DNA of 64,000 nt. Origin: Micromonospora matsumotoense (lineage in GTDB: Bacteria; Actinomycetota; Actinomycetes; Mycobacteriales; Micromonosporaceae). This document shows, in pieces, positions 38,359-47,249 of this stretch. The notes beneath the pieces were generated by a model that saw only the letters and a list, made by a program, of their open reading frames with translations, searched no databases and had not been told where the DNA came from. A program made the position numbers and the translations under genes. The stretch spans positions 186,001 through 250,000 of the forward strand of contig NZ_FMCU01000003.1 in the NCBI RefSeq assembly GCF_900091525.1, written 5' to 3'. Within the stretch, counting starts at the first letter, position 1, and every line of letters starts with the position of its first letter.

Positions 38359-38907
38359 ATGACCGCAGCGGTGTTCGGCCACGACGGACCGTGGACCGAA
38401 GAGGATTACCTCTCCCTCGACGAGACGTCCCAACGCGTCGAACTCTTCGACGGGAGCCTCCACATGACCCCAGCCCCCACCCCCCGCCACCAGAACATCT
38501 CGGGCGAGCTCCGGGCCGTGCTACGGCAGCCGGCCCGCAGTGCGCACCTGCGGGTCCTGGAGGCGGTCAACGTCCGCCTCCAGCCGGGCCGGATCACCAT
38601 TCCCGATCTCGTCGTCACCGGCGAGATCGACTTCGACGAGGTCTACATCGAGGCGCACGACGTCCGCCTGGTGTGCGAGATCATCTCGCCCGGCAACGCG
38701 GCGACCGACAAGGTCCTCAAGATGCACTACTACGCCGCCGCCGGGATCGAGTGGTACCTACTGATCGAGCAGCAGAACGGCAACCTGCACCTCTACCGGC
38801 GGCACGGTCGACACTACCTGGAGCAGGCGGTCGCCAAGGTCGGGGAGACGCTCGACCTCACCGCGCCGGTCCGGGTGCGCATTCGCCCCGAGGAGTTGCT
38901 GCCCTGA
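38359..38907 (+). CDS. Uma2-family (DUF820) PD-(D/E)XK nuclease-fold protein, copy 1
   Basis: 182-aa protein of the Uma2 family, widespread in cyanobacteria and actinobacteria; fold is restriction-endonuclease-like, cellular role unknown. Motifs: WTEEDYLSLDE, VELFDGSLHMTPAP, then IPDLVVTGEID (catalytic Asp), LVCEIISPGNAATDK (Glu, and Lys), MHYYAAAGIEWYLLIEQ. ATG 38359 after GGAGGTG. A second, divergent paralogue is at 52702. The two do not look like a tandem duplication. Confidence 0.88.
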   Translation: MTAAVFGHDGPWTEEDYLSLDETSQRVELFDGSLHMTPAPTPRHQNISGELRAVLRQPARSAHLRVLEAVNVRLQPGRITIPDLVVTGEIDFDEVYIEAHDVRLVCEIISPGNAATDKVLKMHYYAAAGIEWYLLIEQQNGNLHLYRRHGRHYLEQAVAKVGETLDLTAPVRVRIRPEELLP

Positions 38908-38939
38908 CGGATGTCGGTGGGCTGGCCTAGGGTCGGTCC

Positions 38940-40376
38940 ATGACCGAGTTCGACGCCGCGGCCGCCGCCGTGCAGGCCGCCCTCGACGCGGGCGCCCGGT
39001 ATGCCGACGCCCGGGTGATGCACCTGCGCTCCGAGTCGATGTCCGCCCGCAACGGCGAGATCGAGGAGCTGGCCCAGGACGAGAGCCTCGGCCTGGGCGT
39101 CCGCGCGCTGGTCGGGTCGGGCTGGGGCTTCCACGCCGTACCCGACCTGTCCGACGCGGCGGCGCGCGAAGCCGGCCGGCGGGCGGCGGCCGTCGCCGCC
39201 GCGAGCGCCCGGGTTCCCGGCCCACCGATCACGCTGACCCCGGCCGAGCCGGTGGTCGCGAGCTGGGCCTCCGACTGCGCGATCGACCCGCTCGGTGTGG
39301 CGCTGTCCGACAAGGGCGACCTGCTGGTCCGGGCCACCGAGACGGCCCGTGGGCACGGGGCCGACCTGGCCCAGGGGCTCTACCAGATCTGGGACACCCG
39401 CAAGTGGTTCGTCTCCAGCGAGGGGCACCGCATCGACCAGCACATCCGGGAGTGCGGCGGCGGGATCTCGGCCACCTCGATCGGCGAGCACGAGACCCAG
39501 CGCCGCTCCTGGCCGAGCTACCGGGGCCAGTACGGCACCACCGGGTGGGAGCTGGTCGAGTCGTTGGACCTGGCCGGGCACGCCGCCCGGATCGCGGACG
39601 AGTCCCGGGCGCTGCTGACCGCGCCCGAGTGCCCGGCCGGCGAGACCGACCTGATCCTCGGCGACGAGCAGCTCGCCCTGCAGATCCACGAGTCGGTCGG
39701 GCACGCCATCGAGCTGGACCGCATCCTCGGCTGGGAGGCGGCCTTCGCCGGCACCTCCTGGCTCGACCTGGCCCAGCTCGGGTCGCTGCGCTACGGCTCC
39801 GAGCTGATGAACGTCACCATCGACCCGACCATCCCCGGCGCGTTGGGCAGCTTCGGCTTCGACGACGAGGGTTCCCCGGCGGTCAGACGCGACGCGGTAC
39901 GCGAGGGCCGCTGGGTCGGTGTGCTCGCCGGCCGGGACTCGGCCGCCGTCGCCGGCCTGGACCACGGCGGCAGCGTACGGGCCGACGGGTGGGCCCGGCT
40001 GCCCATGGTGCGGATGACCAACGTGGGTCTGGAGCCCGGCCCGCACACCCTCGACGAGATCATCGCGGCCACCGACAACGGGGTGCTGATGGACATCAAC
40101 CGGTCCTGGTCGATCGACGACCGGCGGCTCAACTTCCAGTTCGGCTGTGAGATCGGCTGGGAGGTGCGCAACGGCCGGCGGGGCCGGATGCTGCGCAACC
40201 CCACCTACACCGGCATCGGGCCGCTGTTCTGGCGGTCGATGGACATGCTCTCCTCCGAGATCGTCCCGTGGGGCACCCCGAACTGCGGCAAGGGCCAGCC
40301 CGGCCAGATCGGGCACACCGGTCATCCGGCCGCGCCGGCCCGGTTCCGGGGCGTCCGGGTGGGGGTGCGCGCGTGA
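38940..40376 (+). CDS. tldD: TldD-type metalloprotease subunit
   Basis: 478-aa member of the TldD/PmbA (U62) family. TldD and TldE form a heterodimeric metalloprotease that degrades small unfolded peptides and, in some bacteria, matures microcins or RiPPs or clears antitoxins. The zinc motif HESVGH is present at His250-Glu251-His254. Also present are GLGVRALVGSGWGFH and the terminal NCGKGQPGQ. ATG 38940 is 6 nt after TAGGGT with no Shine-Dalgarno, consistent with a leaderless message. It overlaps tldE by GTGA. No RiPP precursor was found nearby. Confidence 0.93.
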   Translation: MTEFDAAAAAVQAALDAGARYADARVMHLRSESMSARNGEIEELAQDESLGLGVRALVGSGWGFHAVPDLSDAAAREAGRRAAAVAAASARVPGPPITLTPAEPVVASWASDCAIDPLGVALSDKGDLLVRATETARGHGADLAQGLYQIWDTRKWFVSSEGHRIDQHIRECGGGISATSIGEHETQRRSWPSYRGQYGTTGWELVESLDLAGHAARIADESRALLTAPECPAGETDLILGDEQLALQIHESVGHAIELDRILGWEAAFAGTSWLDLAQLGSLRYGSELMNVTIDPTIPGALGSFGFDDEGSPAVRRDAVREGRWVGVLAGRDSAAVAGLDHGGSVRADGWARLPMVRMTNVGLEPGPHTLDEIIAATDNGVLMDINRSWSIDDRRLNFQFGCEIGWEVRNGRRGRMLRNPTYTGIGPLFWRSMDMLSSEIVPWGTPNCGKGQPGQIGHTGHPAAPARFRGVRVGVRA

Positions 40377-41797
40377 CCGGCCTGCGGGACGCCGGGGCGA
40401 CCGAGCTGGACGTCGCCGCCCGGGTGGTGGAGCTGGTCCAGGAGATCGCCGGTCCGGCCGCCGAGGCCGAGGTCACCGTCGTCCGGCACGACCTGGCGCT
40501 GACCCGGTTCGCCAACTCGTTCATCCACCAGAACGTCGCCGAGTCGGGGGTGACGGTCCGGCTGCGGGTGCACGTCGACGGTCGGACGGCCGCCGGTGGC
40601 GGCAGCCTGGTCGGCCCGGACGGGTTGCGCGCCCTGGTCGGCCGGACCCTCGCTGCGGCGCGGCTCTGCCCGCCCGATCCGGCCTGGCCGGGGTTGACCC
40701 CGCCGTCGTCCGTGCACTCCAACGGCCTGCTCGACGAGGCCACCGCCTATGCCGAGCCGGCGGCCCGCGCCGACCGGGTCCGCGCTTTCGTCGATGCGGT
40801 GGGCGGGCTGGAGGCGGCCGGCTACTGCCGCACCTCGTACCGGTCGGGGGCGTTCGTCAACTCGCGCGGCCAGTCGGCGCAGGGGCGGACCACCGAGGCG
40901 GCGATGGACGGCATCGCCCGGGCCGGCGGGGCGGACGGGATGGCCCGGCTCTGCGCCGGCCGGCTCGACGCACTGGACGGCGCGGCCCTGGGCACCAGGG
41001 CCGCGGCCAAGGCGCGGGCCGCTGCCGACCCGGTCGAGCTGCCGCCGGGCCGGTACGAGGTGGTCCTCGAACCGGCCGCCGTGGCCGACCTCTTGCAGAA
41101 CCTCGCCTGGTACGGCTTCAACGGCAAGCGGCACGCCGAACGCCAGTCGTTCGCCCTCCCCGGCACCGCCCAGTTCGACCCGGCGGTGACCCTGGTCGAC
41201 GACCCGACGTACGGCGGCGCGATGCCGTTCGACCTGGAGGGCACCCCGTGCCGGGCGCTCACCCTCGTCGAGGCGGGCACCACCCGCGCGGTGGCCCACG
41301 ACCGGCGCAGCGCGGCCGGGGCGGGCACCACGTCGACCGGTCACGGGACGCCCGGCGGGTCCACCTTCGGCCCGATCCCGCGCAACGTGCGCCTGCTCGG
41401 CAGCACCGCCGCGGACGACCCGGCGACCGGCCCGGCCCCGACCGACGGCGCGGTCGCGGGGGCGGTGGCGGATGCGGACACCGCCGCGCTGGTCGCCCCG
41501 ATGGCCCGGGGGCTGCTGGTCAGCGACTTCTGGTACACCCGGGTGCTCGACCCGTTGAGCCTGGTGGTCACCGGGTTGACCCGTAACGGGGTGTGGCTGG
41601 TGGAGGACGGCGTGCCGGTGCGTGCGGTGCGTAACCTGCGCTTCACCGAGGCGTACCCCCGGGCGTTGGGGCCGGGCGCGGTGCTCGGCCTCGGCCGGCG
41701 GCCGGTCCGCCAGCCGGACCGGACCGACGGCGGCTGGTGGGAGGGGCCGTCGTTGCGGCTGGCCTCGTGGAACTTCACCGGTGGTGCCTCGGGCTGA
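40373..41797 (+). CDS. TldE/PmbA-type partner subunit
   Basis: 474-aa second subunit of the TldD/TldE protease. It lacks the HExxxH motif, as expected for the structural partner. It shares the fold: TVRLRVHVDGRTAAGGG, the long middle domain and the C-terminal GLLVSDFWYTRVLDPLSLVV with ENGVWLVEDG-like GVWLVEDGVP. GTG 40373 overlaps the tldD stop (GTGA). Extra low-complexity residues (about 340-385) precede the final domain. Complex formation is inferred from family knowledge and gene overlap. Confidence 0.9.
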   Translation: MTGLRDAGATELDVAARVVELVQEIAGPAAEAEVTVVRHDLALTRFANSFIHQNVAESGVTVRLRVHVDGRTAAGGGSLVGPDGLRALVGRTLAAARLCPPDPAWPGLTPPSSVHSNGLLDEATAYAEPAARADRVRAFVDAVGGLEAAGYCRTSYRSGAFVNSRGQSAQGRTTEAAMDGIARAGGADGMARLCAGRLDALDGAALGTRAAAKARAAADPVELPPGRYEVVLEPAAVADLLQNLAWYGFNGKRHAERQSFALPGTAQFDPAVTLVDDPTYGGAMPFDLEGTPCRALTLVEAGTTRAVAHDRRSAAGAGTTSTGHGTPGGSTFGPIPRNVRLLGSTAADDPATGPAPTDGAVAGAVADADTAALVAPMARGLLVSDFWYTRVLDPLSLVVTGLTRNGVWLVEDGVPVRAVRNLRFTEAYPRALGPGAVLGLGRRPVRQPDRTDGGWWEGPSLRLASWNFTGGASG

Positions 41798-42080
41798 CCG
41801 GTTCCCGCCGGGCCACGGGGCGTGGGGTCCGGCAGCTCGGCACCGGTCAGGATTGATCACGGCCCGGGTCTTTCCAAGGTGCGGGACACACGGGACACTG
41901 CGTTGCGCGGCCCGGCCGTGATGATCGGCGTAACGTGTGTCACTTAGCTGCGCCGATGTCCCGGCGTGGCCGCCTGCTTGCGCACGACGCGGCAGTGGAC
42001 ACGGTCCGGCCGGTCCACTGACCGGCACGGAACGTGAACCGCCGCCCGCGAGGGCCCGTCCCGTCAGGAAGACGACTCGA

Positions 42081-42887
42081 ATGACATCAACGGCAACGAA
42101 GCCGCGGGGTGCGCGGGCGCGCGCCGCCATCGCGGCGAAGACGTTGCGGACCGACCGCTGGTGGTTCGCCCCCCTCATCACCGTCGTCGGGCTCAGCGCC
42201 TGGGTGGCGTACGCGACCGTCCGGGTGTTCATGCACAAGTGGTACTGGGTGGACCAGTACCACTACCTGACCCCGTTCTACTCCCCCTGTGTGACCGACC
42301 GGTGTGTCGAGGGCTCCTCGCACTTCGGCAGTTTCCTGCCGGGCTGGTGGATCATCCCGGACGCGGCGCTGACCCTGCCGTTCCTGCTGCTGTTCCGGCT
42401 CACCTGCTACTACTACCGCAAGGCGTACTACCGGTCGTTCTGGTTGTCGCCGCCGGCCTGCGCGGTGCCGGACGGGCACAAGTCCTACTCCGGGGAGACC
42501 CGGTTCCCGCTGCTCGGGCAGAACCTGCACCGCTACTTCTTCTACGCCGCCGCCATCATCTCGCTGATCAACACCTGGGACGCGGTCCTGGCCTTCCACT
42601 CCCCACAGGGCTTCGGCTTCGGGCTGGGCAACATCGTCCTGCTGGTCAACGTGGTGATGCTCTGGGCGTACACGATCTCCTGCCACTCCTGCCGGCACAT
42701 CATCGGCGGCCGGCTCAAGCACTTCTCCGCGCACCCGGTGCGGTACCGGGCCTGGACGTTCGTGTCCAAGCTGAACACCCGGCACATGCAGCTCGCCTGG
42801 ATCACCCTCGGCACGCTGGCCTTCACCGACTTCTACGTGATGGCCATCGCCGCCGGCTGGTTCAACGACCTGCGGTTCATCAACTAG
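42081..42887 (+). CDS. sdhC: succinate dehydrogenase membrane anchor (cytochrome b-type subunit)
   Basis: 268-aa membrane subunit of the actinobacterial Sdh1 type, in which one large anchor serves the flavoprotein and iron-sulfur protein. About five membrane spans: WWFAPLITVVGLSAWVAYA, WIIPDAALTLPFLLLF, YFFYAAAIISLINTW, GNIVLLVNVVMLWAYTI and MQLAWITLGTLAFTDFYVMA. Multiple His (HRYFFY, CHSCRHIIGG, RHMQLAW) could ligate haem. ATG 42081 after AGGAAG. The upstream 41798-42080 gap (283 bp) is non-coding and has direct GGGACAC repeats but no clear promoter. Confidence 0.88.
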   Translation: MTSTATKPRGARARAAIAAKTLRTDRWWFAPLITVVGLSAWVAYATVRVFMHKWYWVDQYHYLTPFYSPCVTDRCVEGSSHFGSFLPGWWIIPDAALTLPFLLLFRLTCYYYRKAYYRSFWLSPPACAVPDGHKSYSGETRFPLLGQNLHRYFFYAAAIISLINTWDAVLAFHSPQGFGFGLGNIVLLVNVVMLWAYTISCHSCRHIIGGRLKHFSAHPVRYRAWTFVSKLNTRHMQLAWITLGTLAFTDFYVMAIAAGWFNDLRFIN

Positions 42888-42900
42888 AGGGCGCGGCGAC

Positions 42901-44814
42901 ATGACCACTACCACTCGCATCGAACGACACCACTACGACGTCGTCGTGATCGGGGCCGGCGGCGCCGGCCTGCGCGCGGCGATCGAGGCCCGGCTCGCCG
43001 GCAAGAAGACCGCGATCATCTCCAAGTCGCTCTTCGGCAAGGCGCACACCGTGATGGCCGAGGGCGGCGCGGCGGCCGCGATGGGGAACGTGAACAGCCG
43101 GGACAACTGGCAGGTGCACTTCCGCGACACCATGCGCGGCGGCAAGTTCCTCAACAACTTCCGGATGGCCGAGCTGCACGCCAAGGAGTCGCCGCAGCGG
43201 ATCTGGGAGCTGGAGACGTACGGGGCGCTCTTCGACCGGACCAAGGACGGGAAGATCTCCCAGCGCAACTTCGGCGGGCACGAGTACCCGCGGCTGGCGC
43301 ACGTCGGTGACCGGACCGGCCTGGAGCTGATCCGCACCCTCCAGCAGAAGATCGTCTCCCTCCAGCAGGAGGACAAGCGCGACCTCGGCGACTACGAGGC
43401 CCGGATCAAGGTGTTCTCCGAGACCACCATCACCGAGCTGCTGCTCGACGGGGACCGGGTGGCCGGCGCGTTCGGCTACTACCGGGAGTCCGGCGAGTTC
43501 ATCCTGTTCGAGGCCCCGGCGGTGGTGCTGGCCACCGGCGGCGTCGGCCGTTCCTACAAGGTCACCTCGAACTCCTGGGAATACACCGGGGACGGGCACG
43601 CGCTCGCCCTGCGGGCCGGGGCCACGCTGATCAACATGGAGTTCCTCCAGTTCCACCCGACCGGCATGGTCTGGCCGCCCTCGGTGAAGGGCATCCTGGT
43701 CACCGAGTCGGTGCGCGGTGACGGCGGGGTGCTGAAGAACTCCGACGGCAAGCGGTTCATGTTCGACTACGTCCCCGACGTCTTCCGCAAGCAGTACGCG
43801 GAGACCGAGGAGGAGGCGGACCGCTGGTACACCGACCCGGACAACAACCGACGCCCGCCGGAGCTGCTCCCCCGCGACGAGGTCGCCCGCGCGATCAACA
43901 GCGAGGTCAAGGCCGGTCGGGGTACGCCGGCCGGCGGCGTCTACCTGGACATCGCCTCCCGGCGTTCGGCCGAGGAGATCCGTCGCCGGCTGCCGTCGAT
44001 GTACCACCAGTTCAAGGAGCTGGCCGATGTCGACATCACGGCCGAGCCGATGGAGGTCGGGCCGACCTGTCACTACGTGATGGGCGGCGTCGAGGTCGAC
44101 CCGGATTCCGGCGCGGCGTTCGGCACGGTGCAGGGGCTGTTCGCCGCCGGTGAGGTCTCCGGTGGCATGCACGGCTCCAACCGGTTGGGCGGCAACTCCC
44201 TGTCCGACCTGCTGGTCTTCGGCAAGCGGGCGGGCGGGCACGCGGCGTCGTACACCGATCAGCTGGCCTCGCGGCCGAAGGTGCCGGTCGGCGCGGTGGA
44301 GGACGCGCTGGAGGCGGCACTCGCGCCGTTGCAGCGGGACACCGGTGAGAACCCGTACCACCTTCAGCAGGACCTTCAGGCGGTGATGGGGGACCTGGTC
44401 GGCATCATCCGCCGGGAGAGTGAGCTGGTCGACGCGCTGACCCGGCTGGCCGAGCTGCGGGAGCGGGTGGCGAAGGTGAGCGCGGCCGGCGGCCGACGCT
44501 ACAACCCGGGCTGGCACCTGGCCCTGGACCTGCGCAACATGCTGGTCGTCTCGGAGTGCACCGCGAAGGCGGCGCTGGAGCGGCAGGAGTCGCGGGGCGG
44601 GCACACCCGGGAGGACTTCCCGACCATGGACCCCGGGTGGCGTCGGGTCAACCTGGTCTGCGCCCTGGACGGCGACGCCGTACGCCTGGAGCACAAGCCG
44701 CTGCCGAAGATGCGGGCCGAGCTGATCGGCCTCTTCGACCGTACCGAGCTGGCCAAGTACCTGACCGACGAGGAACTGGCCGACTTCGACGCCCGCGCCG
44801 AGGAGGCGAACTGA
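42901..44814 (+). CDS. sdhA: succinate dehydrogenase/fumarate reductase flavoprotein subunit
   Basis: 637-aa FAD-containing catalytic subunit. Dinucleotide motif VVIGAGGAGLRAAIEARLAG, the covalent-FAD region SLFGKAHTVMAEGGAAAA (His in AHTVMAEGG), active-site sequences QFHPTGMVWP, TESVRGDGGVLKN and GPTCHYVMGGVEVD, and ending GGNSLSDLLVFGKRAG then a C-terminal helical domain with RNPGWHLALDLRNML-type sequence (YNPGWHLALDLRNML). Slightly longer than enterobacterial SdhA, matching the Sdh1 class. It starts 13 bp after sdhC and overlaps sdhB (TGATG). Confidence 0.96.
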   Translation: MTTTTRIERHHYDVVVIGAGGAGLRAAIEARLAGKKTAIISKSLFGKAHTVMAEGGAAAAMGNVNSRDNWQVHFRDTMRGGKFLNNFRMAELHAKESPQRIWELETYGALFDRTKDGKISQRNFGGHEYPRLAHVGDRTGLELIRTLQQKIVSLQQEDKRDLGDYEARIKVFSETTITELLLDGDRVAGAFGYYRESGEFILFEAPAVVLATGGVGRSYKVTSNSWEYTGDGHALALRAGATLINMEFLQFHPTGMVWPPSVKGILVTESVRGDGGVLKNSDGKRFMFDYVPDVFRKQYAETEEEADRWYTDPDNNRRPPELLPRDEVARAINSEVKAGRGTPAGGVYLDIASRRSAEEIRRRLPSMYHQFKELADVDITAEPMEVGPTCHYVMGGVEVDPDSGAAFGTVQGLFAAGEVSGGMHGSNRLGGNSLSDLLVFGKRAGGHAASYTDQLASRPKVPVGAVEDALEAALAPLQRDTGENPYHLQQDLQAVMGDLVGIIRRESELVDALTRLAELRERVAKVSAAGGRRYNPGWHLALDLRNMLVVSECTAKAALERQESRGGHTREDFPTMDPGWRRVNLVCALDGDAVRLEHKPLPKMRAELIGLFDRTELAKYLTDEELADFDARAEEAN

Positions 44815-45902
44815 TGGGAAACAAGAGGGAGTTCCGCATCTGGCGGGGCGACGAGACCGGTGGTGACCTCCAGGACTACTCGGTCGAGGTGAACGAGGGT
44901 GAGGTCGTGCTCGACGTCATCCACCGGCTCCAGGCCACCGAGGCACCGGACCTGGCCTGCCGGTGGAACTGCAAGGCCGGCAAGTGCGGCTCCTGCTCGA
45001 TGGAGATCAACGGCAAGCCCCGGCTGAGCTGCATGACCCGGATGTCGACGTTCGAGGAGGCGGAGACCGTCACGGTCACCCCGCTGCGCACCTTCCCGGT
45101 GATCCGGGACCTGGTCACGGACGTCTCGTTCAACTACGAGAAGGCGCGGGAGACGCCGGCCTTCGCCCCGCCGGCCGACCTGGCGCCGGGCGAGTACCGG
45201 ATGCAGCAGGTCGACGTGGAGCGGTCGCAGGAGTTCCGCAAGTGCATCGAGTGCTTCCTGTGCCAGAACGTCTGTCACGTGATCCGCGACCACGAGGAGA
45301 ACAAGCCGGCCTTCTCCGGCCCCCGGTTCTTCATCCGGGCCGCCGAGCTGGACATGCACCCGCTGGACGCGAAGACCGACCGCAAGCAGTACGCGCAGGA
45401 GGAGCAGGGGCTCGGCTTCTGCAACATCACCAAGTGCTGCACCGAGGTCTGCCCCGAGCACATCAAGATCACCGATAACGGGATCATCCCCATGAAGGAA
45501 CGGGTCGTCGACCGCAGGTACGATCCCCTGGTATGGCTCGGTAGCAAGATCTTCCGTCGGGGCGAGACGCCCCAGAGCACCGCGAACAGCGCGGGAAAGG
45601 GGTCCGTGGTGCACAGCGGCGCTCGTCAGACCGGGGTCCACTCGCACGCCGGCGGCTCCGGCGATCCGGCTGCGGAGGCCCAGGCGCAGCAGGGCGTGAA
45701 CTGGCACCGCGAGGTCCCGCACCCGACGATGCCGGCGGTCGACGACCGGGGCCGGCTCCCGCTGACGGAGCTGACCTTCGACCGGGCGGCGGCCCCGTCG
45801 CCGTTCGGTGACGACGTCACCTTCCCCTTGCCGCCGGAGCACCTCAACTTCGCCCACCCGAGCCAGGACGACAAGCCCGCAGGCGAGGGCGACAAGCACT
45901 GA
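44814..45902 (+). CDS. sdhB: succinate dehydrogenase iron-sulfur subunit with C-terminal extension
   Basis: 362 aa. Residues 1-249 are a standard SdhB: [2Fe-2S] Cys53, Cys58, Cys61, Cys73; ferredoxin-like clusters from Cys144-x2-Cys147-x2-Cys150-x3-Cys154 and Cys203, Cys208/209, Cys213. After residue 250 there is an added roughly 112-residue tail: Ser/Gly/Ala-rich (about 250-290), then GVNWHREVPHPTMP and RLPLTELTFDRAAAPSPFGDD with PLPPEHLNFAHP, ending in a charged segment. The tail has no Cys and no membrane span; its ordered-looking motifs suggest an interaction function. A hairpin follows at 46075. Confidence 0.93.
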   Translation: MGNKREFRIWRGDETGGDLQDYSVEVNEGEVVLDVIHRLQATEAPDLACRWNCKAGKCGSCSMEINGKPRLSCMTRMSTFEEAETVTVTPLRTFPVIRDLVTDVSFNYEKARETPAFAPPADLAPGEYRMQQVDVERSQEFRKCIECFLCQNVCHVIRDHEENKPAFSGPRFFIRAAELDMHPLDAKTDRKQYAQEEQGLGFCNITKCCTEVCPEHIKITDNGIIPMKERVVDRRYDPLVWLGSKIFRRGETPQSTANSAGKGSVVHSGARQTGVHSHAGGSGDPAAEAQAQQGVNWHREVPHPTMPAVDDRGRLPLTELTFDRAAAPSPFGDDVTFPLPPEHLNFAHPSQDDKPAGEGDKH

Positions 45903-46074
45903 CGCGGCGCGACGGGCCCGGAGCCGGCACGACAGGCGACCGGGCCGGGACCGATCGGCACTGCCGCACGACAGGCACTGCCGTACGACAGGCATTGAGC
46001 CGGGACCGGACAGGCCCGCGCAGCACGACAGCACCGAGCCGGCGCGATGCACGCCGAGCGAGCACCACGACGGC

Positions 46075-46110
46075 GGACGGGGCCGGCGGCGCAAGCCGTC
46101 GGCCCCGTCC
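46075..46110. terminator. hairpin between sdhB and the NUDIX gene
   Basis: GGACGGGGCCGGCGG and CCGTCGGCCCCGTCC pair over 15 bp with one mismatch and a 6-nt loop. Upstream (about 45925-46050) the gap holds short direct repeats around GCACGACAGGC, including a 17-bp tandem pair near 45957-45990. No gene is seen there. Confidence 0.7.
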
Positions 46111-46136
46111 ATGTTCCGGGCCGGGCGCCGGCTCCG

Positions 46137-46583
46137 TCAGTCGGCGGCCAACAGCGGGCGGAGGGCGGCGACGATGGGGACATCGGCCGGGAGCCAGGTG
46201 ACGGTGTGCAGCTCGCCGGCAGCGAGCCAGCGCAGCGCGGAATGCTCCAGCGCGCGCGGCTGGTCGCTGTGCAGCAGGCGGGCCGCGTACACCTTCAGCA
46301 CCGACCGGCCGTGGGCCATCCGGACGTCCCGGCCGATCCGGTCGCCGATCTCCACCCGGACGGCCAACTCCTCGGCGCACTCGCGGATCAGCGCGGCCGT
46401 CTCGCTCTCCCCCGGTTCGACCTTGCCGCCGGGGAACTCGAACATGCCGGCGACCTCGCGGGGCGCGGTGCGCGCACAGGCGAGCACCCGCCCGGCGGAG
46501 ATGATCGCCGCACCCACGACCACTCTCGGCTCACGCCGGTCGGCCTGTCCGTCACCGCTACACCGTTCGGTCTGCACGGGCAT
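46137..46583 (-). CDS. NUDIX hydrolase, MutT-like
   Basis: 148-aa NUDIX protein. The box G-x5-E-x7-RE-x2-EE-x-G is matched by GKVEPGESETAALIRECAEELAV (GKVEPGES, RECAEELAV), with Ala in place of the last Gly-type position. The preceding ACARTAPREVAGMFEFPGGK is typical of MutT-like (d)NTP pyrophosphatases that clear 8-oxo-dGTP, though substrate is not certain. The start is taken as ATG 46583 (MPVQTERC); the frame stays open further upstream without family-like sequence. It is divergent from the pterin-dehydratase-like gene. Confidence 0.85.
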   Translation of the reverse strand: MPVQTERCSGDGQADRREPRVVVGAAIISAGRVLACARTAPREVAGMFEFPGGKVEPGESETAALIRECAEELAVRVEIGDRIGRDVRMAHGRSVLKVYAARLLHSDQPRALEHSALRWLAAGELHTVTWLPADVPIVAALRPLLAAD

Positions 46584-46759
46584 CCAGCGTGCCAGATCAA
46601 TCGTCGGTTTGGGTACCGTGCTCGACCGGTAGGCCAATAAGAGACGGAAGTGTGGGCGTGGACACACCGCCGCCAGGTCGACAGACTGGTGACACCACGA
46701 GGACACGGGACGGCGACGATTTGGCCACAAGCCGGCAACGGCGCCTGGGAGGTGCGGTG

Positions 46760-47068
46760 ATGCGCGCGCTGTTCACCAGTCGAACCAAGCACGACTATCT
46801 CAGTGACGCCCTCACGCTCCTGCACGGGTGGACCCGCGACGGTGAGCAGATCCGGCGCACCCTGGTGATGGACGACACCCAGCACGCGGCGTTGACCGAA
46901 CGGGTCAAGGTCGTCGCGGACGCGCTGCGGTTGCGGCCGGACATCAGTCGCCGGGACACCGAGACCCGCATCCGGGTCGGGCACGGTGACGGGGAACCAC
47001 TCACCGAGGGTGAAGTGCTGCTCGCCGCCCGGATCGAGGACGCGTACCGCGCGGTGACGGCGGACTGA
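46760..47068 (+). CDS. pterin-4a-carbinolamine dehydratase-like protein lacking the HHP motif
   Basis: 102-aa protein with the overall PCD/DCoH pattern: LTLLHGWTRDGEQIRRTLVM, a helix VKVVADALRL, then RPDISRRDTETRIRVG and LTEGEVLLAARIEDAYRAV. In functional PCDs the helix ends in HHPD with the catalytic His pair; here the equivalent reads LRPDI. It may therefore lack dehydratase activity and keep only the DCoH-like dimer fold. ATG 46760 (or GTG 46757) after GGGAGG. Assignment is by pattern; another small ferredoxin-like fold is possible. Confidence 0.65.
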   Translation: MRALFTSRTKHDYLSDALTLLHGWTRDGEQIRRTLVMDDTQHAALTERVKVVADALRLRPDISRRDTETRIRVGHGDGEPLTEGEVLLAARIEDAYRAVTAD

Positions 47069-47249
47069 ACGCGCCTCGGCAGGGACCGCGCACCCGGCGA
47101 CTGCACGCCTGCGGTCGTCCCCGCCATTGTCGGCCCCCGTCCCCCACCGCGTCGTCGTCGCCAGCCTAGGGCCGGCCGGCAACCGCCCTGATCCCCGGAA
47201 CGTCCGATCCGTCCGCGCCGAGCGGTCGGCACACCACCGTCGGTGATGA

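Noticed and set aside
38940..41797. RiPP biosynthetic cluster around TldD/TldE
   Set aside because: No precursor peptide, cyclodehydratase, radical SAM or lanthipeptide gene is nearby; TldD/E is also a housekeeping pair.
41857..41931. Widely spaced inverted repeat (ATCACGGCC and GGCCGTGAT) upstream of sdhC
   Set aside because: Arms are only 9 bp with about 55 nt between them; chance is likely at this GC content, so it was not called an operator.
45925..46050. Small gene between sdhB and the NUDIX gene
   Set aside because: Open frames here are composed of GCACGACAGGC repeats without start signals.
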